Positions 42,866 to 52,259 of a DNA stretch of 64,000 bases are shown piece after piece. The stretch covers positions 992,001-1,056,000 of the forward strand of contig CAXXHV010000002.1 of NCBI GenBank assembly GCA_963678575.2, given 5' to 3'. The DNA is from Pleomorphochaeta sp963678575 (GTDB lineage: Bacteria; Spirochaetota; Spirochaetia; Sphaerochaetales; Sphaerochaetaceae). Under the pieces are notes generated by a model, which saw only the letters and a program-made list of their open reading frames with translations, was not told the DNA's origin and made no database searches. Position numbers and translations under genes: made by a program. The first letter of the stretch is position 1. Every line of letters starts with the position of its first letter.

Positions 42866-44830
42866 TTAATACTTTTTATAAGGTTTTTTTTGCATATTTT
42901 TTCTATTTTTATGCATATAATGATTATTATTTGGAGATAATATATTTATTAAATCCAGTCTATTCGCTTTCATTAAGGCTTCTTTAACTAATGCTCTATT
43001 TTCCTCTTTATCATATTGTAAAATTGCTCTTTGCAATCTTTTTTCTCTTCCCTTTGGAATATATACTTTTTCAAAATTCCTATTTGGTCTAGGATCTAAA
43101 CCTGTGTAATACATACAGGTAGAAACGGTTGCTGGGGTTGGATAAAATTCTTGCCCTTGATCTGGTACAAATCCTACACTTTTACAATGAAGAGCTAAAT
43201 TTATAGCACTTTGTAAAGTAGATCCTGGATGAGCTGCGATAAAGTAAGGAATTGTATATTGTTTTTTATTATATCTTTCGTTTGCATCTTTAAATGCTGC
43301 TACAAATTTATTATATACTTCAACATTTGGTTTTCCCATAATGTCTAAAACTTTTGGATCAACATGTTCTGGGGCTATTTTTAATTGTCCACTCACATTA
43401 TTTAAAACTAAATGTTTCATAAATTTATTTCGTGTTTTTTCGTCACATACTTCCATAAGATAATCAAAACGAATACCAGATCTTATGAAAACTTTTTTAA
43501 CACCTGGTACTTTCTCAATTGCTTCTAATATTTCTAAATATCTTAAATGAGAGTCTTTTAAATTTTTACAAGGATTAGGAAATAAACATTGTTTTGTATC
43601 ACAAGGGCCTGATTTAATTTGCTTATCACAGGCTAAAGCTTGGAAGTTTGCTGTTGGACCTCCTAAATCGTGTATATATCCCTTAAAATTAGCCATTTTT
43701 GATAATAATGTTGCTTCTTTAACTAAAGATTCTTTACTTCTAGTTTGAATCATTCTTCCTTGATGTGTTGTTATTGCACAGAAGGAACACCCCCCATAAC
43801 AACCTCTATTACTTGTTATTGAAAATTGAACTTCAGTTAAAGCAGGAATGCCACCCTCTTTATCATAATCAATATGAGAAACTCTTGTAAAAGGTAGTTC
43901 ATACAAACTATCCATTTCGCTAGAGGTTAATCCTTTTGCAATGGGATTTCTTAAAACATATCTATTTTCAGAAGGTTGAATCAATATTTCTTCCCTCATT
44001 GGATTTTCATGTAGCATTTGAATTTGAAAAGCTTTTGCATAATTAAATTTTCCTGCATCACTTGGAGAATTACTTTTTTTATCTCTTTGACTAACTTCCT
44101 CAAAACTTGGTAATTCAAATATTGGATAATTAAAGTTGTGTTTTATCTCTTCATACCTTTTTTTTGAAAAAGAAACTACACTTCCACTTACATCATAAAT
44201 AGAAGAAATATCTTCTCCGTTATCTAATCTACTTACTATTTCCAGAGTTTGCTTCTCACCCATTCCATAAACTAATAAATCGGCTTTTGAATCTAAAATT
44301 ATGGAGTGCCTTACTTTATCACTCCATACATCATAATGGGCAAACTTTCTAAGTGAAGCTTCTATTCCTCCAATAATTATTGGCACATCTTTATTAAAAG
44401 CTTCTCTTGCTTTATTAGTATATATTATAGTAGCTCTATCTGGTCTAAACCCAGATTTTCCACCAGGTGAATAATAGTCATTATTTCGCTTTTTATTTGA
44501 ACTAGTGTAATGGGATACCATAGAATCAATATTGCCAGAACCTATCATACAACAAAGCCTGGGCTTACCAAATGTTAAAAAATCATCAACTCTATCCCAT
44601 CTTGGTTGAGCAACAATACCAACTCTATAGCCTTTGCTTTCTAATAATCTTGCTAACAAAGGTACTCCAAAAGATGGGTGGTCAACATAAGCGTCTCCAC
44701 TTACCATTACTACATCTACATAATCCCAGCCTTTTTTTTCCATATCTTTTTTAGTAGTTGGTATAAATAAATCTCTATTCAATTTTTTTATTATCTCTCT
44801 TATATTTTTATTATAATTATAGCTTACCAA
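42866..44830 (-). CDS. YgiQ family radical SAM protein
   Basis: 654 residues. N-terminal YgiQ signature FIPTTKKDMEKKGWDYVDVV and SGDAYVDHPSFGVPLLARLLE (about 22-67), radical SAM cluster CYGGCSFCAITTHQGR (CxxxCxxC), PCDTKQCLFPNPCKNL and the C-terminal GLDPRPNRNF. The reaction is not established for the family. The start is doubtful: TTG at 44830 lacks a ribosome site, and a TTG at 44782 (LNRDLFIPTT) is an alternative closer to the family N-terminus. The tail is rich in lysine and asparagine. Confidence 0.9.
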   Translation of the reverse strand: MVSYNYNKNIREIIKKLNRDLFIPTTKKDMEKKGWDYVDVVMVSGDAYVDHPSFGVPLLARLLESKGYRVGIVAQPRWDRVDDFLTFGKPRLCCMIGSGNIDSMVSHYTSSNKKRNNDYYSPGGKSGFRPDRATIIYTNKAREAFNKDVPIIIGGIEASLRKFAHYDVWSDKVRHSIILDSKADLLVYGMGEKQTLEIVSRLDNGEDISSIYDVSGSVVSFSKKRYEEIKHNFNYPIFELPSFEEVSQRDKKSNSPSDAGKFNYAKAFQIQMLHENPMREEILIQPSENRYVLRNPIAKGLTSSEMDSLYELPFTRVSHIDYDKEGGIPALTEVQFSITSNRGCYGGCSFCAITTHQGRMIQTRSKESLVKEATLLSKMANFKGYIHDLGGPTANFQALACDKQIKSGPCDTKQCLFPNPCKNLKDSHLRYLEILEAIEKVPGVKKVFIRSGIRFDYLMEVCDEKTRNKFMKHLVLNNVSGQLKIAPEHVDPKVLDIMGKPNVEVYNKFVAAFKDANERYNKKQYTIPYFIAAHPGSTLQSAINLALHCKSVGFVPDQGQEFYPTPATVSTCMYYTGLDPRPNRNFEKVYIPKGREKRLQRAILQYDKEENRALVKEALMKANRLDLINILSPNNNHYMHKNRKNMQKKPYKKY

Positions 44831-44924
44831 AAAAAATTGATTCTATAAATCTATAAGACTATGTTTATTCATTAATTATTGTTTTTATCTTTATATGTTT
44901 TTATATTTTTGATAAGCTATCTTT

Positions 44925-46568
44925 GTGAAAATAAAATTAATATCGGTTGCAATAGAAAAATCAAATCTATCCTACCCTTTAGGGGCACTTTGCATTGAAA
45001 CAGCAATAAAAAGTGATATTTACTTAAATAAATTAGTTAATGTTGAAACATTACTTTATGACCTTGAAAATGATCCAATTTTAATGGCTTCTTCAATAAT
45101 AAAAGATAATATTGAAATGGTTGGATTATCTATATATTTATGGAATAGAGAATGGTTTGATACTTTTACTAAAGAACTAATACGCTTAAATCCCAATATT
45201 TTAATATTTGCTGGAGGAAGTGAAGTTAGTGCTAATACACACAGTTTTGACTTGAATACTTATAAGTTTCTTATATGTGGTGAAGGTGAAGAAAGTACAA
45301 TTTTAGCAATAAAAAAAATACTAAATAATGAAAAATTAATTGCAAGTGGAATTATTAGTAAAGATAACCCTTCAATATCGTATTCACCTAACATTGATTT
45401 AGCTTCTTTAAATTCTCCTTTATTAAGTAAGACCTGCGATCCTTTCTTATATGAGAATTGTTCAATTCTTTGGGAAATGACAAGAGGATGTCCTTTTAGA
45501 TGTGGGTTTTGTTTTGAATCAAAAGGAGTAAGAAGTGTTAGAAATTATCCTTTTGAAAGAATTGAAAAGGAATTAGATTATATTGTAAATAGCGGGGTAA
45601 ATGATGTTTTTGTTTTGGATCCAACTTTTAATATAGATAAAAAAAGAACACTTAAAATTTTAAATTTAATTAAAGAAAAAGCTCCATTTATTCATTTCAC
45701 TTTTGAAATAAGAGCAGAATTATTAGATCAAGATTTAGCTATTGCTTTTAGTAATATTTTTTGTTCTCTTCAAATTGGGCTTCAAAGTATTCATAGTGAT
45801 GTATTAAAAAGCGTTAATAGAAATTTCAACAAATCTTTGTTTAAAGAAAAAATTACACTTCTTGAAAAATTAAATTTAGTTTATGGACTTGATTTAATAA
45901 TTGGACTACCTAATGACAATATTGAATTATTTAAAGAAAGTTTAGATTTTACAGTATTTTGCAAACCAAGTAATATTGATATTTTTATTTTATCGCTTCT
46001 TCCTGGAACAAAAATATATGAAGATGTCAATAAATTTAAGATTAATTACAATCATAACTCTCCTTACACTTTTATAGATAGTCCATCATACTCAAAAGAA
46101 GATATTATTGAAGCTCTAAAAATTAAAAGAGGTTGTGACTATTTTTATACAAAGGGAAATGCTGTTATGTTTATTAAAGTAATTTGTGATACTTTTGAAA
46201 TGAGCCCTTCTGCTTTGTTTTATGATTTTAACAATTTTTTAGAAAATAATTATTGTGAAGAAGAAGTTGATGCTATAGATATTTTTGAGTTGCAAGATAT
46301 TTTTATAAATCAGTTATTTGAAAAACAAAATCTAAATGATGATTATAAAAGAGCTCTTTTATCATATATAGAACTTCATCAAGGGTTATCATTCTACTTA
46401 GATGTTGCTTCTTCTCCAGTATTATCTCTGTGGTACGATCCTAATGTTTTAAGCCTATTAGATAATATAAATATTCACTCATTTATATCAAAGAATAAAG
46501 GTTTCGTGAATAAAAAAGATTATTATATAATTGGCGAACCAGGTAATATTGATATTATAGAATACTAA
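44925..46568 (+). CDS. B12-binding domain radical SAM protein (DUF4080-like)
   Basis: 547 residues from a GTG. N-terminal cobalamin-binding-like domain (about 1-130: YPLGALCIE, MVGLSIYLWN, FAGGSEVSA), without the DxHxxG lower-ligand motif; radical SAM domain with CPFRCGFC near 190-197 and LQIGLQSIHSDVLKSVNRNF; C-terminal 150 residues like DUF4080. The lineage of such proteins methylates or rearranges unknown substrates. There is only a weak ribosome site. Divergent from the YgiQ gene, 94 bases apart. Confidence 0.82.
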   Translation: MKIKLISVAIEKSNLSYPLGALCIETAIKSDIYLNKLVNVETLLYDLENDPILMASSIIKDNIEMVGLSIYLWNREWFDTFTKELIRLNPNILIFAGGSEVSANTHSFDLNTYKFLICGEGEESTILAIKKILNNEKLIASGIISKDNPSISYSPNIDLASLNSPLLSKTCDPFLYENCSILWEMTRGCPFRCGFCFESKGVRSVRNYPFERIEKELDYIVNSGVNDVFVLDPTFNIDKKRTLKILNLIKEKAPFIHFTFEIRAELLDQDLAIAFSNIFCSLQIGLQSIHSDVLKSVNRNFNKSLFKEKITLLEKLNLVYGLDLIIGLPNDNIELFKESLDFTVFCKPSNIDIFILSLLPGTKIYEDVNKFKINYNHNSPYTFIDSPSYSKEDIIEALKIKRGCDYFYTKGNAVMFIKVICDTFEMSPSALFYDFNNFLENNYCEEEVDAIDIFELQDIFINQLFEKQNLNDDYKRALLSYIELHQGLSFYLDVASSPVLSLWYDPNVLSLLDNINIHSFISKNKGFVNKKDYYIIGEPGNIDIIEY

Positions 46569-46574
46569 AAAAAA

Positions 46575-46608
46575 CTTGGATGTTTTTAATCATCCAAGAA
46601 TTTTTTTT
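46575..46608. terminator. Bidirectional terminator between the radical SAM gene and icd
   Basis: Perfect 8-bp stem CTTGGATG/CATCCAAG, with eight T after it on the plus strand (46601-46608) and a run of A before it (46568-46574) that gives a T run on the minus strand. Confidence 0.85.
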
Positions 46609-46623
46609 AATCAATATTTTTTA

Positions 46624-47841
46624 TTATTTACTTAGTATAGCTTCTAAGTTTTTTCTTATTTCTTTTATAAATTCTTTAGAATTTACAGCTTTGGTTTCTA
46701 AACCTTCTGCTAAATAAACTAAATCTTTTGTCATTACTCCACTATTTAAAGTATCAAAACAAGCTTTTTCAAGAGATGTAGCAAAATTCTCTAATTGAGT
46801 ATTATTATCTAATTCTCCTCTTTTTCTTAAAGCTCCTGACCAAGCAAATATTGTTGCCATTGGATTTGTTGAAGTATCTTCACCTTCTAAATACTTATAA
46901 TAATGACGTGTAACTGTTCCATGAGCAGCTTCATATTCATATTTACCATCAGGGGATACTAATACGCTAGTCATCATAGCTAGTGAACCAAAAGCAGTGG
47001 AAATCATATCACTCATTACATCGCCATCATAATTCTTACATGCCCATAAAAAGCCACCTTCACTTCTAATTACTCTTGCAATAGCATCATCAATTAATGT
47101 ATAGAAGAACGTGATACCAGCTTCTTCAAAATCTTTTTTAAATTCGTTTTCATACATTTCTTCAAAAATAGCTCTAAATTGATGATCGTAACTTTTGCTT
47201 ATAGTATCCTTTGTTGAGAACCATAAATCTTCTTTACTATCTAAAGCATAAGTAAAACAAGATCTTGCAAAACTTTTTATTGAATCATCCTTATTATACA
47301 TTCCTTGAATAACACCTGGGCATTCAAAATCAAAAATGGTTTCTCTAAATTTTTCTTTTCCATTTTTATCAGTAAATACTAATTCAGCTTTACCTTCTTC
47401 TGGAACTCTATATTCAGTTGCCTTATAAACATCCCCATAAGCATGACGGGCAATTGTAATAGGTTTTTTCCAGTTTTTTACAACAGGCTTTATGGAATCA
47501 ATGCAAATTGGTGTTCTAAAAACAGTTCCATCTAAAATTGCTCTTAATGTACCATTAGGACTTTTGTATTTTTCACTAAGATTATATTCGCTCATTCGTT
47601 GTTCGTTAGGAGTAATTGTTGCACATTTTACACCTACTCCATATTTAGCTATTGCATGAGCTGCTTCATGAGTGACCGCATCTTTAGTTTCTTCTCGATG
47701 GATTAAACCTAAATCGTAATATTTAGCTTTTAAATCAACAAATGGTAAGATTAAATCATCTTTTATCATTTGCCAAAGAATCCTTGTCATTTCATCACCG
47801 TCTAATTCAACTAAGGGTGTAGTCATTTTGATTTTATTCAA
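46624..47841 (-). CDS. icd: NADP-dependent isocitrate dehydrogenase, eukaryote-like type
   Basis: 405 residues of the homodimeric type II form shared with eukaryotes: VELDGDEMTRILWQMIK, CATITPNEQRM, SPNGTLRAILDGTVFRTPI, TIARHAYGDVYKA, and AYEAAHGTVTRHYYKYLEG near 305. Makes 2-oxoglutarate, which feeds glutamate and thus the proline genes here. The start is TTG at 47841 because AGGAGG lies eight bases before it; the next ATG (47826) is too far from that site. Confidence 0.95.
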   Translation of the reverse strand: MNKIKMTTPLVELDGDEMTRILWQMIKDDLILPFVDLKAKYYDLGLIHREETKDAVTHEAAHAIAKYGVGVKCATITPNEQRMSEYNLSEKYKSPNGTLRAILDGTVFRTPICIDSIKPVVKNWKKPITIARHAYGDVYKATEYRVPEEGKAELVFTDKNGKEKFRETIFDFECPGVIQGMYNKDDSIKSFARSCFTYALDSKEDLWFSTKDTISKSYDHQFRAIFEEMYENEFKKDFEEAGITFFYTLIDDAIARVIRSEGGFLWACKNYDGDVMSDMISTAFGSLAMMTSVLVSPDGKYEYEAAHGTVTRHYYKYLEGEDTSTNPMATIFAWSGALRKRGELDNNTQLENFATSLEKACFDTLNSGVMTKDLVYLAEGLETKAVNSKEFIKEIRKNLEAILSK

Positions 47842-48007
47842 TACAGTATCCTCCTATATATTCGACTCTTACTAAGATAAAGTAGTTTTTAAATCTTGTG
47901 AAGAATATATTATAATTTTTTACTTATTTTATAAAGAATATGGACTTTTTTTAAGATAATTGTCCGAAAAATAATGCTTTTTTTGGGAAATAACAGAATA
48001 AAAAAAT

Positions 48008-48079
48008 TGGGGCCGATTGGATTTGAACCAACGACTCCCACGATGTCAACGTGATACTCTCCCACTGAGTTACGGCCCC
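48008..48079 (-). tRNA. tRNA-Val, anticodon GAC
   Basis: A complete cloverleaf on the minus strand: acceptor GGGGCCG/CGGCCCC, D-stem ACTC/GAGT, anticodon stem TCACG/CGTGG with loop TTGACAT (anticodon GAC, valine), variable GAGTC, T-arm GTTGG-TTCAAAT-CCAAT, discriminator A. 72 bases; CCA is not encoded. A T run follows at once and serves as terminator. Confidence 0.95.
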
Positions 48080-48107
48080 ATTTTTATATTGTTCGAAGAA
48101 CGTACTT

Positions 48108-48136
48108 TTTATAACATAAACTAAAATAAAGTTCAA
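48108..48136 (-). promoter_or_regulatory. Promoter of tRNA-Val
   Basis: Minus strand: TTGAAC (48136-48131), 17-base spacer, TATAAA (48113-48108). Start near 48101, about 22 bases before the mature tRNA. Confidence 0.6.
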
Positions 48137-48154
48137 TACGATATTTTACTTTAC

Positions 48155-48185
48155 TTGCAATAATCTAGATTAATTGATATATAAT
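48155..48185 (+). promoter_or_regulatory. Promoter of the YfcE-type phosphodiesterase gene, next to its start codon
   Basis: TTGCAA (48155-48160) with TATATA after 17 bases (48178-48183) or TATAAT after 19 (48180-48185). The ATG at 48193 lies seven to nine bases past the -10; no Shine-Dalgarno sequence. Confidence 0.45.
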
Positions 48186-48192
48186 AATTATT

Positions 48193-48726
48193 ATGAAATT
48201 GTTAATAGCCTCAGATATTCATGGTAGTTATTACTATGCAAAAAAATTAATTGATATATATAATGAAGGTAGCTTTGATAAATTAATTCTCTTAGGAGAT
48301 ATATTATACCATGGACCTAGAAATGATTTACCCAAAGAGTATAACCCTAAAAAGGTCATTGAACTGTTAAATAGTATTAAAAATAATATAATTGCTGTAA
48401 AAGGTAACTGTGAAGCAGAAGTTGACCAAATGGTTTTAGATTTTGATATATCAAGTGAACATAGCACTTTATTTATAGATGATATCTTATTTTATTTAAC
48501 ACACGGACATAGAACAATGCCATCTTTAAAAAAAGGAGATGTAATTCTTAGTGGTCATACACACATTCCTTTATATAATTTAGAGAAAAATGGAATTCAT
48601 CATTTTAATCCAGGATCAATTTCGATTGCAAAAGGTGGGTTTGAAAATTCATATATGGTATATCAAAATAGATGTTTTACAGTATTAGATTTTAATAGTA
48701 ATAAAATTATTGAGAAATCAATTTAA
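48193..48726 (+). CDS. YfcE-type metallophosphodiesterase
   Basis: 177 residues of the calcineurin-like YfcE/MJ0936 family: SDIHGS (7-12), LLGDILYHGPRN, KGNCEAEVD, YLTHGH and GHTHIP give the two-metal site; NPGSIS follows. YfcE has phosphodiesterase activity on model substrates and an unknown natural one. Its last 20 bases overlap the convergent histidine kinase gene. No ribosome site; see the promoter. Confidence 0.92.
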   Translation: MKLLIASDIHGSYYYAKKLIDIYNEGSFDKLILLGDILYHGPRNDLPKEYNPKKVIELLNSIKNNIIAVKGNCEAEVDQMVLDFDISSEHSTLFIDDILFYLTHGHRTMPSLKKGDVILSGHTHIPLYNLEKNGIHHFNPGSISIAKGGFENSYMVYQNRCFTVLDFNSNKIIEKSI

Positions 48727-50218
48727 TATCAGTACTCCATTTTATTTGTGCAATTACTTTTCCATCAACTTCATTAAGAGTAATACTACCATTATGCAAT
48801 CTCATAACTTCATATACAATAGGAAGGCCAAGACCATTTCCACCTTCACTTCTACTCTTGTCTCCTCTCTCCCATGGCTCAAAAATTGAGACATCTTTTT
48901 TTAATTTCCCTTTATTTATTACTTGAACTTCATTTTTTGAAAATTCAACTATGATTTCTCCGACCCCATATTCTAGTGCATTTTCAATTAATGAATTAAT
49001 AGCAAGTATAATTGTTGAATAATCAGCATCTAAATAATTTTCGAATTTAACAAATTGTATTTCTTCTGTATATATATCAGATTTTTTTATATAATTAATT
49101 ATATCATCAACACTACATTTACTAATATAAATTTCTTTATCAGGACTTTGTAATGATGAATACAAAATAACTCGATTTATTCTTTTGGATAAGTCAGTAT
49201 GTTCTTTTTTCAATAAAGCAATAGTAGTATGGTCTAAAGGAAAAATATTATCTTCCAACCCATCTAATAATATTTGCATTGATGTTACAGGTGTATTCAA
49301 ATCATGGGTGATATTTCTTAACCAGGCTTTTCTATTTTTTCGATTTTGAGCTAAATCCTTATCAAGTTTTTTTATAGCTAAATTAATTTCTTGATATTCT
49401 TCAACATTATACTGAGGAAGATCAACATTTTCTTCGCCTTTTGATAATTTAAACAAAGCTTTCCTTAAACCTTTAGCATAATTTTCTAACTGTCTTGAGA
49501 AATAATAGCTTAAGACTAAAGAAAATTGTAAAGCTATCAAGATTATGCTTATAAGCCAAATACTTCCAACACTAAAAAGATCTTTACTATATTTATAAGT
49601 TGAAGGAGTAAAGACTAAAACATCTACAGCATATAAAAATTGATTATCCTTAGTAATTATTATAGAACCAGTAATTGATTTTGCGTCAACTTGTTCAGGA
49701 ACTTCAATTTTTCTTTTTTCGAAAATATTATCTGAATTAGTAATCTGAATTAAATCTACATATAATAAATTATTTAACATTTTCGTTTGAATTAAATTGA
49801 TTGGACTTATTGTAACTACACTTTTATAAGATTCATCATCTATCGTTCCACTTTCCAATTTTTTATGAGAAGAATCAATATCTAGATGTTCTTCCCTTTG
49901 AGATAAAGGTCCACCAAATTGAGTTTTTCCGAAAGAATAAATTACTTTACCTTCTTCATTTCTAAAGATTAATCCACTAATTCTATTATCTTCTAAAGCA
50001 CAATCTAACGAAGTTCCTACAATATTTTGTAAATTAAAATCATCAGAATTTTGAGCCAAACAAACGGCTAAACGTTGACTGAATTCATTAAAAGAATTAT
50101 TAGACCATTGCTTTGAAGCTTTAAAATAAAAAACAGCAAGAAAGAACATAATAAATAATAAGACAAACAATGATACACTTAATATAGAAACGAATAAACG
50201 GCTAAATAGTTTTTTCAT
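48707..50218 (-). CDS. Sensor histidine kinase
   Basis: 503 residues. Membrane helices at about 7-32 and 217-240 enclose a periplasmic sensor domain of about 180 residues with no family I know. After a HAMP-like linker comes the dimerisation helix with H305 in RNITHDLNTPVTSM, then the ATPase with LIENALEYG (N box), a degenerate D box and GGNGLGLPIV (G2). AAAGG precedes the start. Fifteen bases after the response regulator, so one operon. The signal is unknown. Confidence 0.9.
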   Translation of the reverse strand: MKKLFSRLFVSILSVSLFVLLFIMFFLAVFYFKASKQWSNNSFNEFSQRLAVCLAQNSDDFNLQNIVGTSLDCALEDNRISGLIFRNEEGKVIYSFGKTQFGGPLSQREEHLDIDSSHKKLESGTIDDESYKSVVTISPINLIQTKMLNNLLYVDLIQITNSDNIFEKRKIEVPEQVDAKSITGSIIITKDNQFLYAVDVLVFTPSTYKYSKDLFSVGSIWLISIILIALQFSLVLSYYFSRQLENYAKGLRKALFKLSKGEENVDLPQYNVEEYQEINLAIKKLDKDLAQNRKNRKAWLRNITHDLNTPVTSMQILLDGLEDNIFPLDHTTIALLKKEHTDLSKRINRVILYSSLQSPDKEIYISKCSVDDIINYIKKSDIYTEEIQFVKFENYLDADYSTIILAINSLIENALEYGVGEIIVEFSKNEVQVINKGKLKKDVSIFEPWERGDKSRSEGGNGLGLPIVYEVMRLHNGSITLNEVDGKVIAQIKWSTDIKLISQ

Positions 50219-50233
50219 AAAAATATCTAACCT

Positions 50234-50950
50234 TTAAAGATATTCTTTATTATCAACACCAACAAATCTGTAGCCATAACCTCTAACAGTTTCTATCCAA
50301 TTTCCATTTGATATTTTTGCTCTAATATTTTTAATATGTGTGTCAACGATTCGTTCATACGATTCACTTGAATAATTAAAACATTCATTCAATATTTTTG
50401 CCCTTGAAACAAGCAAATGAGAATTATCTACTAAACAAAGTAAAACTCTCCATTCAGCAGCGGTTAAGGTTATTTCATTATCATCTAATTTTAACAAATG
50501 AGCATTCTTATCAATAAATAACGTAAAACCTTCTTTATAATAGTAAATAGTATCTTTTAAAAGAGGTGAATTGGTATTTGTTCTCTTCAAAACAGCCTGA
50601 ACACGTAAAACTAACTCTTTTGGTGAAAAAGGTTTTGTAATATAGTCATCAGCACCTATCTCAAAACCTAGAATTCTATCGGACTCTTCAGCTCTCGCTG
50701 TCATAAAAATTACTGGGAAATTATATTTTTTCCTTATATTTTTTACAAAGGTAAAACCATCTCCATCAGGTAACATCACATCTTGTAATAATAAATCAGG
50801 AATTTTAATTTCAAATGCTTTTTTAGCATCTTCAAGATTATAAAATACTTCACAATCAAGATTGCTAAACTCTAAATATTGTTTTACTCCATTAGCTATC
50901 ACTTGATGATCTTCAATAACATAAATTAACGATTTTTTTTCATTTTCCAT
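50234..50950 (-). CDS. OmpR-family response regulator
   Basis: 238 residues from the ATG at 50950, preceded by AAGG; a longer frame to 50998 starts inside the promoter. Receiver domain with acidic E13-D14, phospho-acceptor D57 in LLLQDVMLPDGDG, the T/S in FMTAR and K in TKPFSPKE; C-terminal winged helix ending TVRGYGYRF. Partner of the kinase downstream. Possible target: the secreted protein gene that diverges from it, only by position. Confidence 0.93.
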   Translation of the reverse strand: MENEKKSLIYVIEDHQVIANGVKQYLEFSNLDCEVFYNLEDAKKAFEIKIPDLLLQDVMLPDGDGFTFVKNIRKKYNFPVIFMTARAEESDRILGFEIGADDYITKPFSPKELVLRVQAVLKRTNTNSPLLKDTIYYYKEGFTLFIDKNAHLLKLDDNEITLTAAEWRVLLCLVDNSHLLVSRAKILNECFNYSSESYERIVDTHIKNIRAKISNGNWIETVRGYGYRFVGVDNKEYL

Positions 50951-50986
50951 TGTTGTTACCTTATATTTTAATATTATTTCACTAAA

Positions 50987-51015
50987 ATTATAGTACAATA
51001 AATAAATTTATACAA
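50987..51015 (-). promoter_or_regulatory. Promoter of the two-component system
   Basis: Minus strand: TTGTAT (51015-51010), 17-base spacer, perfect TATAAT (50992-50987); start near 50980, about 30 bases before the ATG at 50950. Confidence 0.55.
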
Positions 51016-51223
51016 AACAAATAAAACAAACGACACACAAAACACATAAAAATTTAATATTTATTAAAAAGTAATGATGATTTAAATGGCTATTTATTTA
51101 CTTATTTCATAAGTTGTAATTAATTTTTCATTATTTTACAAGACAAATCTATATTTAATTTATTATAATACAAGCAAATACTAGATTAAACAAAATATTT
51201 TTAAAAACTACATAAAATAAATG

Positions 51224-51252
51224 TTGACATAAGTTACATTATAATTTATATT
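51224..51252 (+). promoter_or_regulatory. Promoter of the secreted protein gene
   Basis: Perfect TTGACA (51224-51229), 17-base spacer, TATATT (51247-51252); about 37 bases before the ATG. Confidence 0.65.
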
Positions 51253-51289
51253 TTAAATATAGAAAAACATATTTAGAAGGAAAACCAAA

Positions 51290-51796
51290 ATGAAAAAACT
51301 ATTATCAATCTTAATTTTAAGTGTATTTACAATAACATCATTATTCGCTGTTGTTTCAAATCCAAATAACGGAAAATCAGCACAAGTTCAACTTATAACT
51401 GCAATAGACGAAACTGAAGTTACATACGAATTATCATATGTTGATGAAATATTAGTTGATGGAATAAAAGAATACCAAATTAATGTAGCACCATTAACAG
51501 AAAATGGGAAAACTGATTTCTTTTCAGTCCATGCAACAAGTAATATGAATAGTGACCTCTCCGTTTCAGTAAAAGTATTTCCTGACAAATTTAGAACCTC
51601 ATTAAATAATGGACAAAAACCTTATAATTCTCAAATTACTCCAGAAGTTAAATATGACACAGTAATAAATACCATTACAGCTGGAAAACACACTAACTAT
51701 TTAGTAAATAAATTCTACTTAAGTTGGAATGGCAAATCAGATTTACCAGCTGGCGACTATGTTAGTGATGTAAGAATCGAATACTCGGTAAAATAG
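51290..51796 (+). CDS. Small secreted protein, function unknown
   Basis: 168 residues: signal peptide MKKLLSILILSVFTITSLFA, mature part of about 148 residues with short alternating strands, no cysteine, and an end AGDYVSDVRIEYSVK that resembles the last strand of an immunoglobulin-like or fimbrial-type sandwich. I do not recognise the family. GAAGGA precedes the start; its own promoter and terminator make it a single-gene unit, next to a divergent two-component system. Confidence 0.6.
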   Translation: MKKLLSILILSVFTITSLFAVVSNPNNGKSAQVQLITAIDETEVTYELSYVDEILVDGIKEYQINVAPLTENGKTDFFSVHATSNMNSDLSVSVKVFPDKFRTSLNNGQKPYNSQITPEVKYDTVINTITAGKHTNYLVNKFYLSWNGKSDLPAGDYVSDVRIEYSVK

Positions 51797-51831
51797 AAGA
51801 ATACGAAAATTTAATATTTATATTCAAATTA

Positions 51832-51860
51832 AAAAGACAATGGCTTAAACATTGTCTTTT
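51832..51860. terminator. Terminator after the secreted protein gene
   Basis: 11-bp stem AAAAGACAATG/CATTGTCTTTT, loop GCTTAAA; the T-rich arm gives a short T run on both strands. Confidence 0.7.
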
Positions 51861-52259
51861 ATTATGCATATAATCAAGCTCAATTTAATACTTTTCTAAA
51901 TCCTCCCAAAAAATTTTTAATAGCAGAATATTTTTATAAAAATCAATCACTAGATTATTTTAACACTCAAATACCCTGTTCAATTAACATTTATAGAACA
52001 TTGCAATTTATTAAAAACTATATTTAATTAACAATTATACATATTTAATGTGATTTTTGTAATATTAAAATTCATATTTTAAAAAATGATATCATTTAAT
52101 ATTGTAATTTCGAATATTATTTTCAATATACTATTATAATTACTTATACTTTTTTAAAAAATTCACATATATATATAAAACTAATTGACCTAATCGATAT
52201 TTTTTTATATATTAAAAACATCTTATAAGTATAGATAAATTAATTTTATGGAGATTACT
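51861..52259 (+). other. Long upstream region of adhE
   Basis: About 400 AT-rich bases with no ORF that I can support. The adhE promoter is at 52185-52213. I looked for a Rex-type inverted repeat (TTGTTAA, four bases, TTAACAA) expected for redox control of adhE and saw only a half-site TTAACAA near 52027. ATGATATCAT near 52087 is a 10-bp palindrome of unclear meaning. Confidence 0.4.
52185..52213 (+). promoter_or_regulatory. Promoter of adhE
   Basis: TTGACC (52185-52190), 17-base spacer, TATATT (52208-52213), start near 52220, leader of about 40 bases. Confidence 0.6.

Larger units (their letters stand above)
50951..51289 (+). other. Divergent region between the two-component system and the secreted protein
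   Basis: 339 AT-rich bases holding the two listed promoters at its ends. The middle (about 51020-51210) has no ORF, hairpin or repeat that I could support. Confidence 0.5.

Noticed and set aside
51861..52247. Rex operator upstream of adhE.
   Set aside because: Only a single half-site TTAACAA was seen; the inverted partner at the right spacing is absent.
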